Origin: DATLGB01 sp963740765
Lineage (GTDB): Bacteria; Actinomycetota; Thermoleophilia; Solirubrobacterales; Solirubrobacteraceae
Assembly: GCA_963740765.1 (NCBI GenBank)
Contig: CAVUFN010000008.1
Location: forward strand, 372,001-436,000
Reading direction: 5' to 3'
DNA: 64,000 nt
Positions 34,300-43,171 of this stretch are shown piece after piece. Under the pieces are notes generated by a model. It saw only the letters and a list, made by a program, of their open reading frames with translations, ran no database searches and was not told where the DNA came from. A program made the position numbers and the translations under genes. How positions within the stretch are numbered: position 1 is the stretch's first letter; every line of letters begins with the position of its first letter.

Positions 34300-35126
34300 C
34301 GGAACGTCTCGATGACCGCGGCGGCGCGATCGAGGCAGTCCTCGACGACGCTCTTCTCGCCGGTGCGGATCATGAACAGGCACTCGTCGACGCCCGCCTC
34401 CCACAGCCGCTCGACCGGCTCGGGCCGCAGCGGCGCGCCGAAGAACACGACGCGGGGACGGGGGACGCCACCGGCGTCGGCGCGGGTGCGCAACTCGGTG
34501 ATGCGCTCGGCGAGCCCCGCCTCGACCATCGGCATCCAGCCGTCCGCATAGCGCAGGATGCGGTCGATGACCCCGCTCCCGTGGCCGCCGATCAGGACCG
34601 GCAGCGGGTCCTGGATCGGCTTGGGCCAGGACCAGACCCGGTCGAAGGAGACGAACTCGCCGTCGAAGGTGGCGACGTCGTCGGTCCACACCGCGCGCAT
34701 CGCCTCGACGTGCTCGCGCATCATCTTGAAGCGGCGGTCGAAGGGGACGCCATGGTTCTCGGCCTCCGGGACGTTCCAGCCGGCGCCGATCCCGAGGTCG
34801 ACGCGACCGCCGGACAGCCAGTCCAGCGACGCGATCGCCTTCGCCGTGAGCAGCGGATCGCGTTGCGCGACCAGCGCGATGCCGGTGCCGAGCCGGAGCT
34901 TCGACGTCGCCTCGGCGATCGCGGCGAGCGCGACGAACGGATCCAGCGTGCGCTTGTACCACTCGGGCAGCTCGGCGCCGGACGGGTGCGGCGTGTGCTC
35001 GACCGGCATGTGGGTGTGCTCGGTCAGGAACACGGACCCGAACCCGCGCTCCTCGATCATGCGCCCGAGCGCGCCCGGCGCGATCGTCTGGTCGGTGGCG
35101 AAGAAGCCGGCCCCGAACCGCATCAC
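34296..35126 (-). CDS. LLM class F420-dependent oxidoreductase (TIGR03619-like)
   Basis: 276 residues. The luciferase-like pattern is typical: ERGFGSVFLTEHTHMP, LRLGTGIALVAQRDPLLTAKAIASLDWLSGGRVDLGIGAGWN, FKMMREHVEAMRAVWTDD and PLPVLIGGHGSGVIDRILRYADGWMP. It should bind F420 or FMN; the substrate is unknown. Two starts are possible, GTG 35126 (overlapping the upstream stop as GTGA, favoured) and ATG 35123. Confidence 0.88.
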   Translation of the reverse strand: MMRFGAGFFATDQTIAPGALGRMIEERGFGSVFLTEHTHMPVEHTPHPSGAELPEWYKRTLDPFVALAAIAEATSKLRLGTGIALVAQRDPLLTAKAIASLDWLSGGRVDLGIGAGWNVPEAENHGVPFDRRFKMMREHVEAMRAVWTDDVATFDGEFVSFDRVWSWPKPIQDPLPVLIGGHGSGVIDRILRYADGWMPMVEAGLAERITELRTRADAGGVPRPRVVFFGAPLRPEPVERLWEAGVDECLFMIRTGEKSVVEDCLDRAAAVIETFR

Positions 35127-35956
35127 GCCGCCAGGGTCCAGTAGCCGTCCGTCCCGACGTGCCGCTCCTCGGCCACCCTGCCGAGTGCCTCACGCGCCTC
35201 GGCGTGCGAGAGCTCGCAGAGCGTCGCGACCTCCTGCGTCGCCAGCGGGAACCGCGCCCAGGTGAGGACCTCCTCCACCGCCGGCGCCGGTTCGCGGCGG
35301 TCGACGCCCGGGACGAGGTTGGCCAGCACGACGTCGTAGGCGGCGAACGGCTGGAAGCCGGGAACGGTGACGCAGGTGCCGTCGCTGATCCGGGTGATCT
35401 CGTACGACGGGCACGTGTAGCGACGCCCGCCCGACCAGTTCGCCAGGCGCGCGTCGAGCACGCGGGCGGCGGACGAGGGCCGCCGGGCCGCGGCCATGTC
35501 CTCGCGCAGCGCGTCCTCGACCCCGTCCGGCGGCAGGTCGTCCAGTCCCGCGTCGGCCTGCGCGCCCGACAGGGTCGCGTCGTCGTCGAGCAGCTCGCCG
35601 GACATGGTCCGCACCCGGAACGCCCGCAGCAGCGCCTCCGCTCGCTCCGGAGCGTGCAGGCGAGCGGCGACCACCGCCCGGCACGCCGGCGCCGTGGCGT
35701 GGTGGCGCGGGCGCTCGTGGGTGGCGATCGGCATGCCGTGATCGCGGGCGATCGACTTCATGCCCTTCGCCAGCGTCGCGGTGCTCACGCCCTTCTCGTC
35801 GTACTCGCCGGGCGACTCGGACAGGACGACCATCCGCGGCACCCACTCGAGCCGGTCGCCGTAGAGCCACTGCAGTCGCCGCTTGAAGGGCTCGGCACTG
35901 AACGCCCACGGGCAGCCCGGGTCGGTGTACTCGCTGATGCGGACGTCGGCGGTCAT
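35123..35956 (-). CDS. DsbA family (FrnE-like) protein
   Basis: 277 residues beginning MTADVRISEYTDPGCPWAFSAEPFKRRLQWL. The single Cys-Pro-Trp at the thioredoxin-fold active site (CPW instead of CxxC) is typical of FrnE-like DsbA proteins. The helical insertion and a C-terminal winged-helix-like segment (ATLCELSHAEAREALGRV) follow. It may be a disulfide or glutathione-type transferase; chemistry with one Cys is uncertain. ATG 35956 overlaps the preceding stop (ATGA). Confidence 0.75.
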   Translation of the reverse strand: MTADVRISEYTDPGCPWAFSAEPFKRRLQWLYGDRLEWVPRMVVLSESPGEYDEKGVSTATLAKGMKSIARDHGMPIATHERPRHHATAPACRAVVAARLHAPERAEALLRAFRVRTMSGELLDDDATLSGAQADAGLDDLPPDGVEDALREDMAAARRPSSAARVLDARLANWSGGRRYTCPSYEITRISDGTCVTVPGFQPFAAYDVVLANLVPGVDRREPAPAVEEVLTWARFPLATQEVATLCELSHAEAREALGRVAEERHVGTDGYWTLAA

Positions 35957-36597
35957 TGCCAACTCGCTGCCCAGTGGTGAACCGCGTAAGCCTCGGGGAA
36001 GTCCTCGCCGGCGCGCTCGGGCTCGGTCCACAGGTACGGGTAGAAGACCCCGGCCTCGAAGATCGTGACGCCGCCGACGGCCTCGATGACCTCGCTGAGG
36101 TAGTACGGGCCGGTCGCGTGCGGGGAGGAGATCCCGGTCCCGAGCCGCTCCCGGACGCCCGCCAGGGCCGCCGCATACACGGGGTGACCGGGGACGGAAC
36201 CGAGCACGGCCGTGCCGATGCGGCCGGGCTGCTCCAGCGCGGCGAACGCGTCAACACCGCGCAGCAGCGGCTCGAAGGAGCGCTTGCACTCGACGTCGGT
36301 GTCCACGTACACCCCGCCGATCTGCAGAAGTGCTGAGTAGCGGACGACATTCGAGACCTCGGACAGCGAGCGGGCCTGCTCGTGGTCGGCGCCGGTGACC
36401 CCGAGCGCGGCGATGTCCGCGTCCTGCCACAGGCGCTGCTCCCAGCCGGGGTGGCACTCGGCGAAGCTCGCGCCGTAGACCTCGTACTCGGCCGGCATCG
36501 GAGCGTCCCCGAGCCAGACGCGGTGCAGGATCTGGGGGATCCGGCGCCCGCGGAACCGGTGCTGCCACGGACGGCGGGTCGCCTGAAGATCCGTCAC
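35953..36597 (-). CDS. Glycosyltransferase with DXD sugar-binding motif
   Basis: 214 residues starting VTDLQATRRPWQHRFRGRRIPQILHRVWLGD. The IPQILHRVWLG start, the SNVVRYSALLQIGGVYVDTDVECKR segment with the DTD metal/nucleotide-sugar motif, and HATGPYYLSEVIE fit the Gly_transf_sug (capsular/OCH1-like) family. It transfers a sugar from a nucleotide donor. GTG 36597 is chosen over ATG 36618 because TAGTCT ends 7 bases upstream of it. It heads a five-gene coupled set and is divergent from the GH3 gene. Confidence 0.85.
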   Translation of the reverse strand: MTDLQATRRPWQHRFRGRRIPQILHRVWLGDAPMPAEYEVYGASFAECHPGWEQRLWQDADIAALGVTGADHEQARSLSEVSNVVRYSALLQIGGVYVDTDVECKRSFEPLLRGVDAFAALEQPGRIGTAVLGSVPGHPVYAAALAGVRERLGTGISSPHATGPYYLSEVIEAVGGVTIFEAGVFYPYLWTEPERAGEDFPEAYAVHHWAASWQ

Positions 36598-36603
36598 GCT
36601 CGC

Positions 36604-36610
36604 CAGACTA
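36604..36610. promoter_or_regulatory. Overlapping divergent -10-like hexamers
   Basis: Plus-strand CAGACT (36604-36609) ends 7 bases before the GH3 ATG at 36617. Minus-strand TAGTCT (36610-36605) ends 7 bases before the glycosyltransferase GTG at 36597. The two start codons are only 19 bases apart and the hexamers share five base pairs. Confidence 0.5.
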
Positions 36611-36616
36611 CGCCGC

Positions 36617-37630
36617 ATGGGACTGGTGGCGCTGATCGTCGCGCAGGTCGTCGCGGCGTCTCCGACGCCCGGCGATCGGGCCGCTGCCCAGCTACCGCTG
36701 CGCCAGCTCGCGGGCCACGCGATCCTCATGCGCTTCAACGGCAACCCGGCGCCCGACTACGTGTTCACGGCCCTGGAGCGAGGGGAGGCGGCCGGGGTGA
36801 TCCTGTTCCGCGACAACGCGACGGACCGCGAGTCCACCCGCGGCCTGACCACCTACCTGCAGCGGAGCGCGGGCGGCCAGGCGATCATCGCCACCGACCA
36901 GGAGGGCGGCGCGATCCGCATCCTCGGCTGGGCGCCGCCGGAGCTCGGGCAGGACCAGCTGGCCACCCCGGCGGCGGCGCGCCAGGCCGCCAAGGACGCC
37001 GCCCGCGAGTTGCGCTACGCCGGGGTCAACCTCAACCTCGCGCCGGTGGCCGACGGCCCCGCGGCGATCATGGCGACCCGCGCCTACGGCGGTGACCGAG
37101 CCCGGCAGGTGGCGGCGGCGGTACGGGCCTACCGGGGGACGGGGGTCGCGCCGACGCTCAAGCACTTCCCTGGTCTCGGTCCGGCCGCCGGGAACACCGA
37201 CAAGGTGCGCGTGACCGTCACCGGGCTGCGCCGCGCCGACCTGGAGCCCTTCGCTTCTGGCATCGACGCCGGAGCCCCGGCGGTGATGCTCTCCAACGCG
37301 ATCTACCCGCAGCTGGACGCGGGAGCCCTGGCCGGCCAGTCCCGGAAGATCGTCACCGGGCTGCTCAAGGACCGGCTCGGCTTCACCGGCGTGGCGATGA
37401 CCGACTCGCTCGAGGCCTACAGCGTGCGCAGCCGCATGAGCATGGAGACGGCGGCGGTGCGCTCGGTCCGGGCCGGCATCGACCTCGTCCTCACCACCGG
37501 GCAGGGCACGCACCTGCGCGCGCTGCGGGCGCTCATGGCCGAGGCGCGGAAGGACCCCGCGTTCAAGCGGCGGCTGCGGGACGCCGCCGGTCGCGTGCTC
37601 AGCCTGCAGGCGCGCGTCGCACGACGGTGA
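36617..37630 (+). CDS. Glycoside hydrolase family 3 protein (beta-N-acetylhexosaminidase type)
   Basis: 337 residues. A short hydrophobic N-terminus (LVALIVAQVVAASPT) may be a signal peptide. GH3 landmarks are VILFRDN, AIIATDQEGGAIR, LNLAPVADG, PTLKHFPGLGPAAGNTD (substrate Lys-His) and VAMTDSLEA, in which Asp is the nucleophile. NagZ-type enzymes remove N-acetylglucosamine from muropeptides or glycans. Being single-domain it fits NagZ-like size. It is divergent from a glycosyltransferase. Confidence 0.87.
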   Translation: MGLVALIVAQVVAASPTPGDRAAAQLPLRQLAGHAILMRFNGNPAPDYVFTALERGEAAGVILFRDNATDRESTRGLTTYLQRSAGGQAIIATDQEGGAIRILGWAPPELGQDQLATPAAARQAAKDAARELRYAGVNLNLAPVADGPAAIMATRAYGGDRARQVAAAVRAYRGTGVAPTLKHFPGLGPAAGNTDKVRVTVTGLRRADLEPFASGIDAGAPAVMLSNAIYPQLDAGALAGQSRKIVTGLLKDRLGFTGVAMTDSLEAYSVRSRMSMETAAVRSVRAGIDLVLTTGQGTHLRALRALMAEARKDPAFKRRLRDAAGRVLSLQARVARR

Positions 37631-37660
37631 TCGCCGGGGCTTTGAGAGCCTTGGACGACG

Positions 37661-38890
37661 TCAAACTTCTACGTGATATTCGGCGCGCTGGAAGGAGAAA
37701 TCGTGCTCGAGATCCAGCACGCCCTCGGTGTCGCGCGTGCCGGTGACGATGAACGACATCATCCCGGGGGCGCGGTCGAGCACGTCCTGGCCCGATCCGC
37801 GGCGCGCGATCGTCGGGGTGACGAAGTAGTGGCCCGGCGCGAGCACGTTCTCGAAGCAGACCTCCAGGCGCGCGAAGTCGCCGGCCCTGAAGGAGCCGGT
37901 GAGTTCCTGCGTCCAGACCGAGGAAGTCGCGAACACCGGCCGGTGCTGGTCGTCCTCGATCATCAGGGAGACGACCGGATCGTCGACGTCCTCCTTGAAC
38001 TGCACGTGGGCGCCGATGATCATCGCCTGGCCCTGCGGCGCGGACTCGAGCGGCTGGTGGTCCGGCGTCTCGATCCACAGCCCGACGAAGCGCGCGGAGC
38101 GGTCGCCGAAGCGGTCGCGCTCGCTGTCGTCGTCGACGGGCTGCTCGTGATGGAAGTTGAGCTCGAGGTAGCGCTCGCCGACGCGCACCGGGTCGCCCGT
38201 ATCGACGACGTGGCCGCGCTCCAGCACCATCGCGCGGTGGCAGAAGCGCCGCACGGAGCTCATGTCGTGGGTGACGAGCACGATCGTCCGGCCCTCGTCG
38301 CGCAGCCGGTTGAACTGGTTGAAGCACTTCTGCTGGAAGGCCGCGTCACCCACGGCGAGAACCTCGTCGATGAGCAGGATGTCGGCGTTGACCTGGATCA
38401 TCACCGCGAACGCCAGGCGGACGTGCATGCCGCTCGAGTAGTTCTTGAGCTTGACGTTCTCGTACTCCTGCAGCTCGGAGAAGTCCATGACCCGCTCGTA
38501 GCGCTCGCGCGCCTCGGACTGGGAGAGGCCGAGCATGATCGCGTTCAGGACGACGTTGTCGCGGGCCGCGAGATCGGGGTTGAAGCCCACGCCGAGCTCG
38601 ATGAAGGTCGACATGCGGCCGTTGACCCAGATCTCGCCCGCGGAGGTCTGGTAGATGCCGGCGATCAGCTTGAGCAGCGTGCTCTTGCCCGAGCCGTTGC
38701 GGCCGACGATGCCGAAGAACTCGCCCTGCTCCACGGAGAACGAGACGTCGCGGACGGCGACGAACTCGTCGAAGCCGGTACGCCTGAACGGGTGCAGCGC
38801 CCGCTCCTTGAGCGTGTGCATCTGCTCCTCCGGCCGCCGGAACCGCTTGCTGACGCCATCGACGACGATGGCTGGCGTGGCCGGGCTCAT
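37661..38890 (-). CDS. wzt: ABC transporter ATP-binding protein with Wzt C-terminal domain
   Basis: 409 residues. The nucleotide-binding domain has Walker A GRNGSGKST (63-71), an ABC signature YSSGMHVRLAFA, Walker B DILLIDEVLAVGD and the H-loop VLVTHD. After residue ~245 a beta-sandwich (AMIIGAHVQFKEDVDDPVVSLMIEDDQHRPVF) resembles Wzt-C, which binds the non-reducing end of exported O-polysaccharide. Its membrane partner Wzm is at 58885, 20 kb away on the other strand, which is unusual. ATG is preceded by TACCCT at 9 bases. Confidence 0.9.
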   Translation of the reverse strand: MSPATPAIVVDGVSKRFRRPEEQMHTLKERALHPFRRTGFDEFVAVRDVSFSVEQGEFFGIVGRNGSGKSTLLKLIAGIYQTSAGEIWVNGRMSTFIELGVGFNPDLAARDNVVLNAIMLGLSQSEARERYERVMDFSELQEYENVKLKNYSSGMHVRLAFAVMIQVNADILLIDEVLAVGDAAFQQKCFNQFNRLRDEGRTIVLVTHDMSSVRRFCHRAMVLERGHVVDTGDPVRVGERYLELNFHHEQPVDDDSERDRFGDRSARFVGLWIETPDHQPLESAPQGQAMIIGAHVQFKEDVDDPVVSLMIEDDQHRPVFATSSVWTQELTGSFRAGDFARLEVCFENVLAPGHYFVTPTIARRGSGQDVLDRAPGMMSFIVTGTRDTEGVLDLEHDFSFQRAEYHVEV

Positions 38891-38899
38891 GACGGTCGG

Positions 38900-38909
38900 A
38901 GGGTAGTCT
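38900..38909. promoter_or_regulatory. Divergent -10-like hexamers sharing a TA step
   Basis: Minus-strand TACCCT (38905-38900) ends 9 bases before the Wzt ATG at 38890. Plus-strand TAGTCT (38904-38909) ends 11 bases before the ATG at 38921. They share the self-complementary TA at 38904-38905. Confidence 0.5.
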
Positions 38910-38920
38910 CCTGACCGCTG

Positions 38921-41614
38921 ATGGCCGTGCCCGCCCGCCCGACTTCACGCGTGCCCGAGACCGGCGACATGCGCTTGCGCGACCTCGCGGCTGCGGTCGT
39001 CCGGCCGGACGTCAAGGTCGTGTCCACCGACGTCTTCGACACGCTGCTGTGGCGTCAGGTCCCGTCCCCGCCCGCCGCCTTCGGGCTGGTCGGGGACCGG
39101 CTCGCGCGCCGCGGGATGCTCGCGCCGTCGATCACCGCCACCGGCTTCGCCTCGCTGCGCGAGCAGGCCGAGCAGCGCGCGCGCCACCTGCTCGCCGAGC
39201 GCACCGAGCGCACCGAGATCACGCTCACGGAGATCTACGCGCTGCTGGGCGAGGGCGTGCTCGCCGCGGGTGCCCGCGCGGCGGCGGCCGCGCTCCGGGT
39301 CGAGCTCGAGGTCGAGCGCGACCTGCTCGTCCCCGATCTCGACGTCCTCGCGCTGCTGGAGGCCGCGAGCGAGGCCGGCAAGACGGTTGTCGGCGTGTCC
39401 GACATCTACTTCGAGGAGGACCAGCTGCGCTGGCTGCTGCACCAGCCGGCGCTGCGCGGCTTCGAGCTCGACCGCGTCTTCACCTCGTGCTCGTACCGGA
39501 TCGGCAAGAGCGGCGGGCTGTTCGAGATCGTCCTGCGCGAGCTCGACGTCGTGCCGGAGCAGGTCGTCCACCTCGGCGACAACGAGGTCGCCGACGTCGT
39601 GGTCCCGGGCAAGCTCGGCATCGCCTGCACGCCCTTCGAGCAGCGCCCGGAGGCGCTGAGCCGGCTGATGGCGGCCGAGGCCCGCCACGTCTCCCGCGGG
39701 CCGGTGTTCGGCCGCAGCCCGTCCGACGCGGGCGTCGCCCCCGACCTCACCGCGCTGCGCGGCAAGCTCGCCTCCCGCGCCGAGCGCGAGGCGCTGCCCG
39801 GGGCGCTGCGTCCCTACTGGGACCACGGCGCCCTGGTCCACGGGCCGGTGCTCACGGGCTTCGCCGAATGGGTGCAGGAGCGCGCCGCCGAGCTGGGCGT
39901 CACCCGCGTCCACGCGTTCATGCGCGAGGGAGCGTTCCTCGGCCCGCTGATCGACCGCGCCGGTGAGTACGGCGGCACGGAGATCCGCTGCGCGCCGCTG
40001 TGGCTCAACCGCGAGGTGCTCGCGCTGGCCGCGGTCTCCGATGCCTCCGACGGCGACCTGCGCCCGCTGCTCGAGCGGCGACGGACGCCGACCGTCGGGC
40101 GGCTGCTGCGCACGCTCGGCCTCGCCGTGGCCGACCTCCCGCGCTTCGCCGATCACGTCGACACCCGCCTCGACGACGTCACCACCTCTCACGAGCTGTT
40201 CGCGGCCATCGAGGCCGACGAGACGGTGCGCGCGAAGGTCGTCGCGCACGCCGCCACCGCCCGCGAGCGCATCGTCCGCTACGTCGAGCGCGAGCTGGCG
40301 GGCGACAAGCGCCTGGTGTGCGTGGACATCGGATGGGGTGCGACCGCGCAGGGGCTGCTGGACCGCGCGCTGCGCCAGACCGGCCTCGACATCGAGGTGC
40401 ACGGCCTCTACCTCGCGCTGCACGAGGGCGCCGCTCAGCGCACCTTCCAGGGGACGCCGACCGCCGGCTTCCTCGCCGAGTTCGGCAAGCCGGAGGCCGC
40501 CACCAGGCTGCTGGTCCGCTCCCCCGAGGTGCTCGAGCAGATCTGCATGCCCGACCACGGCTCGCAGGTCGGGCTCGACGACGCGCTGGAACCGGTGCTG
40601 GAGGCCGGGATGCGCGACCCCGTGCAGGCCGCGCAGGCCGACACGGTGCGCAAGGGCGTGCTCGCGTTCCAGCGCGAGTGGGCGCGCTACCGGCTCGCGA
40701 CGCCCGGCAAGGTCGCCGCCCTGGCCGGCGCCGCCGAGCTGCTGCGCCCGCTCCTGGTCCGCGCTGTCGCGTCGCCCACGCCGGAGGAGATCGCGGCGTT
40801 CGGCGGCTGGCTGCACGACGAGAACCAGGGCTCGGACGCCACGGAGGCGATGGTGAACCCGGCACTCGGCTCGATGCTGCGCCACCTCGACCCGGCGGGC
40901 CTCAAGGACCTGCCCATGAACGACCTCTACTGGCCGTTCGCGGCGGCGGCCTCGGTGGATCCGACGTGGCCGGCGCTGATCGACCTGGCCGCGTCCGGCG
41001 AGCTGCCGTGGGAAGCGCTGTCGGGGGAGGCCGACACCGGCCCGTTCACCGTCCAGATCGCGCGCGGGACCAACGTCGACGTCTCGGAGGCACAGCGCGT
41101 CGGGGGCACGATCACCCGCAACCGCTTCGGCCTCAGCGCCGTCCAGGGGACGCTGCGCGGCGGGTCGATCGAGGAGCTCGTCATCCGGCCCTGCGACCGG
41201 CCCGCCGTGGTGCGGCTGGACCACCTGGAGCTGCGCCTGCACGTGCAGGGTCGCGCCGACCCGGAGGTCATCGTCCTCGAGCGCCCGGACCAGTTCGCGA
41301 GGCTGCCCCGGGTCAACGCCTTCGTGCTGAACCCGAACCTGTTCATCGCCCACTCGACGGCCGCGGAGCTGCGCGTCCCGCTCGACGACGTCGTCGGCCA
41401 CGTCTTCCGCATCGACGTGCGCGTCGCGTTCGCGACCATGGCGATCGGCGAGATGCTGCCGACGCCCGGCCGCGTGCGCAGCGTGGAGGAGGCGGGCACG
41501 CGCGTCGAGGAGCTCGAGGCGCTCGTCGCGAAGCTGGGCCAGACGATCGCCGACATGGACTCGTCGCTGAGCTGGAAGCTCACCAAGCCGCTGCGGTGGC
41601 TGAAGAACCGATGA
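38921..41614 (+). CDS. Large HAD-like hydrolase domain protein of polysaccharide locus
   Basis: 897 residues. The first ~230 carry a HAD fold: STDVFDTLLWR (motif I, with acidic pair D-x-x-D), GVSDIYFEEDQLRWLL (motif II), YRIGKSGGLFEIVL (Lys) and HLGDNEVADVVVPGKLGI (motif IV). The next ~400 residues form an uncharacterised helical region, ACDP-like VCVDIGWGATAQGLLDRAL included. A final beta-rich segment and a C-terminal coiled coil (VEELEALVAKLGQTIADMDSSLSWKLTKP) complete it. Such proteins occur in capsule and O-antigen clusters, but the substrate is unknown. ATG 38921; a 4-base overlap couples it to the methyltransferase. Confidence 0.8.
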   Translation: MAVPARPTSRVPETGDMRLRDLAAAVVRPDVKVVSTDVFDTLLWRQVPSPPAAFGLVGDRLARRGMLAPSITATGFASLREQAEQRARHLLAERTERTEITLTEIYALLGEGVLAAGARAAAAALRVELEVERDLLVPDLDVLALLEAASEAGKTVVGVSDIYFEEDQLRWLLHQPALRGFELDRVFTSCSYRIGKSGGLFEIVLRELDVVPEQVVHLGDNEVADVVVPGKLGIACTPFEQRPEALSRLMAAEARHVSRGPVFGRSPSDAGVAPDLTALRGKLASRAEREALPGALRPYWDHGALVHGPVLTGFAEWVQERAAELGVTRVHAFMREGAFLGPLIDRAGEYGGTEIRCAPLWLNREVLALAAVSDASDGDLRPLLERRRTPTVGRLLRTLGLAVADLPRFADHVDTRLDDVTTSHELFAAIEADETVRAKVVAHAATARERIVRYVERELAGDKRLVCVDIGWGATAQGLLDRALRQTGLDIEVHGLYLALHEGAAQRTFQGTPTAGFLAEFGKPEAATRLLVRSPEVLEQICMPDHGSQVGLDDALEPVLEAGMRDPVQAAQADTVRKGVLAFQREWARYRLATPGKVAALAGAAELLRPLLVRAVASPTPEEIAAFGGWLHDENQGSDATEAMVNPALGSMLRHLDPAGLKDLPMNDLYWPFAAAASVDPTWPALIDLAASGELPWEALSGEADTGPFTVQIARGTNVDVSEAQRVGGTITRNRFGLSAVQGTLRGGSIEELVIRPCDRPAVVRLDHLELRLHVQGRADPEVIVLERPDQFARLPRVNAFVLNPNLFIAHSTAAELRVPLDDVVGHVFRIDVRVAFATMAIGEMLPTPGRVRSVEEAGTRVEELEALVAKLGQTIADMDSSLSWKLTKPLRWLKNR

Positions 41615-42525
41615 CCGAGCGACCGCTGCTGCTGCACTCGCTGGCGGAGTTCCGCGCGATCCTGCTGCCGGTGCTCGACGCCGTCGCGCCGAAGCGCCTC
41701 GTGGAGATCGGCGGCGAGGGCGGGGCGTTCACCGAGGAGCTGGCGCGCTGGGCGGAGCGCCGCGGCGCCGAGCTGCACTGCGTCGAGCCCGAGCCGAGCA
41801 CGGCCGTGCTCGCGCTGGCCGACGCCGGCCGCGTGCAGCTCACGCAGGGCAAGAGCCCGGGCGCGCTCGCCGACCTGCCGCGCTTCGACCTGGCGGTCAT
41901 CGACGGCGACCACAACTGGCACGTCGTCTCCGGCGAGCTGCGCGCGCTGTTCGGCGACCGCGACGATCCGCCCGTCGCCGTGCTGCACGACGTCGGCTGG
42001 CCCGCCGCCCGGCGCGACCAGTACTACGCGCCCGACGACGTCCCGGCCGACCGCCGCAAGCCCTTCGACTACGACCTCGGGGCCGTGCCGGACCGGACGC
42101 TGCTCCAGCCCGTCGGCGGCTTCCGTGGTGAGGGCGCGTTCGCCTACGCCCTCGAGGAGGGCGGCGAGCGCAACGGCGTCCTCACCGCCGTCGATGACTT
42201 CCTGGCCGGCCGCGACGACCTCGAGCTGCGCCGCATCCCGGCGATCTTCGGCGTCGGCGTGGTGTTCGCGAGTGCTGCGCCCTACGCGGACGCGCTGCGC
42301 GACCTGCTCGACCCGCTGCACGAGCATCCGCTGCTCGCCCGCCTGGAGGAGAACCGGCTCGACCTGTTCCTCGCGGTGCTGCGCGCGCGCGACGAGCTGC
42401 GCGCCCAGCGGACCGGCGTCGACGCGCTGATCGCGGGGCTCGAGCGCGAGCTGGAGGCCGAGAAGGCCGAGAACGCGCGCCTCCGCTTGGAAGCCGCCGT
42501 CAGTCCTCCTGCTCGGCCCGGCTGA
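41611..42525 (+). CDS. Class I SAM-dependent methyltransferase-like protein
   Basis: 304 residues. The Rossmann start is LVEIGGEGGAFTEELARWAERRGAELHCVEPEPS, with motif IV-like FDLAVIDGDHNWHVVSGELRALF. It has a C-terminal coiled coil (LIAGLERELEAEKAENARLRLEAA). It may methylate a sugar or act on the nascent polysaccharide. ATG 41611 overlaps the stop of the HAD protein (ATGA), suggesting they work together. Its last 26 bases overlap the convergent membrane protein gene. Confidence 0.78.
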   Translation: MTERPLLLHSLAEFRAILLPVLDAVAPKRLVEIGGEGGAFTEELARWAERRGAELHCVEPEPSTAVLALADAGRVQLTQGKSPGALADLPRFDLAVIDGDHNWHVVSGELRALFGDRDDPPVAVLHDVGWPAARRDQYYAPDDVPADRRKPFDYDLGAVPDRTLLQPVGGFRGEGAFAYALEEGGERNGVLTAVDDFLAGRDDLELRRIPAIFGVGVVFASAAPYADALRDLLDPLHEHPLLARLEENRLDLFLAVLRARDELRAQRTGVDALIAGLERELEAEKAENARLRLEAAVSPPARPG

Positions 42526-43171
42526 TCGCCCGCCACAGCAGCAGCGGGCCGCCGACGAGCAGCAGCAGGGCCAGCACGACGTAGGTCGCCGGGCCGACGA
42601 AGCCGGGGCGCAGCACGGAGGCGCGGCGCAGGAAGTCCGGGATCATCTCGAGGTAGTTGCGGCCGGTGCCGGGCTCGAGCGGGAAGTAGATCGCCCAGTC
42701 GCCGCCGATGTTGTCGTCGCCCCGGTACAGGTTGCTGGCCGACAGGGACTCCTTGCCGTACAGCTCGATGGTGCGCTTGCCGTCGTTGCGCGCGCAGACC
42801 TCGAGGCCGTGGTCGGCGGGCAGCGCCCTGGGCATCGTCAGGCCGAAGTACGAGCCGGGGTCGAGCGTCCAGCCGGCGGGCACGGTGGCGCTGGCCAGCG
42901 GCCGGCCGGTGTCGGCGTCGGAGACGCGGATGCGCACGGGCGGCCCGGGGTTCGGGCCGTTGTAGATCGCGACGCCCACGATGCGCGCGGCGTGGTCGAT
43001 GTCGAGCGGCCGCTGGCAGAGCTCCTCGTTCGGGGTGAGGGTGGAGATCGGCCCCGCGGCCGGGACGCCGATCCGGGTCACGTCGATCTCCTCGCCGAGG
43101 CTGCCGCGCCAGATCAGCAGGCCGAGCCCGACGACGAGGACCGCGAGGAGGCCGAGCACGCCGCTACGCAT
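42500..43171 (-). CDS. Hypothetical protein with two membrane segments
   Basis: 223 residues. An N-terminal segment (SGVLGLLAVLVVGLGLLIW) and a C-terminal one (GPATYVVLALLLLVGGPLLLWRA) enclose an extracytoplasmic beta-rich domain with RIRVSDADTGRPLASATVPAGWTLDPG. Comparable proteins sit next to DUF2142 proteins in actinobacterial polysaccharide loci. It overlaps the DUF2142 gene by 8 bases. No catalytic motif was recognised. Confidence 0.7.
   Translation of the reverse strand: MRSGVLGLLAVLVVGLGLLIWRGSLGEEIDVTRIGVPAAGPISTLTPNEELCQRPLDIDHAARIVGVAIYNGPNPGPPVRIRVSDADTGRPLASATVPAGWTLDPGSYFGLTMPRALPADHGLEVCARNDGKRTIELYGKESLSASNLYRGDDNIGGDWAIYFPLEPGTGRNYLEMIPDFLRRASVLRPGFVGPATYVVLALLLLVGGPLLLWRAISRAEQED

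Noticed and set aside
38945..41401. 818-codon minus-strand frame opposite the HAD-like protein
   Set aside because: It mirrors the HAD protein gene codon bias; no motif was found.
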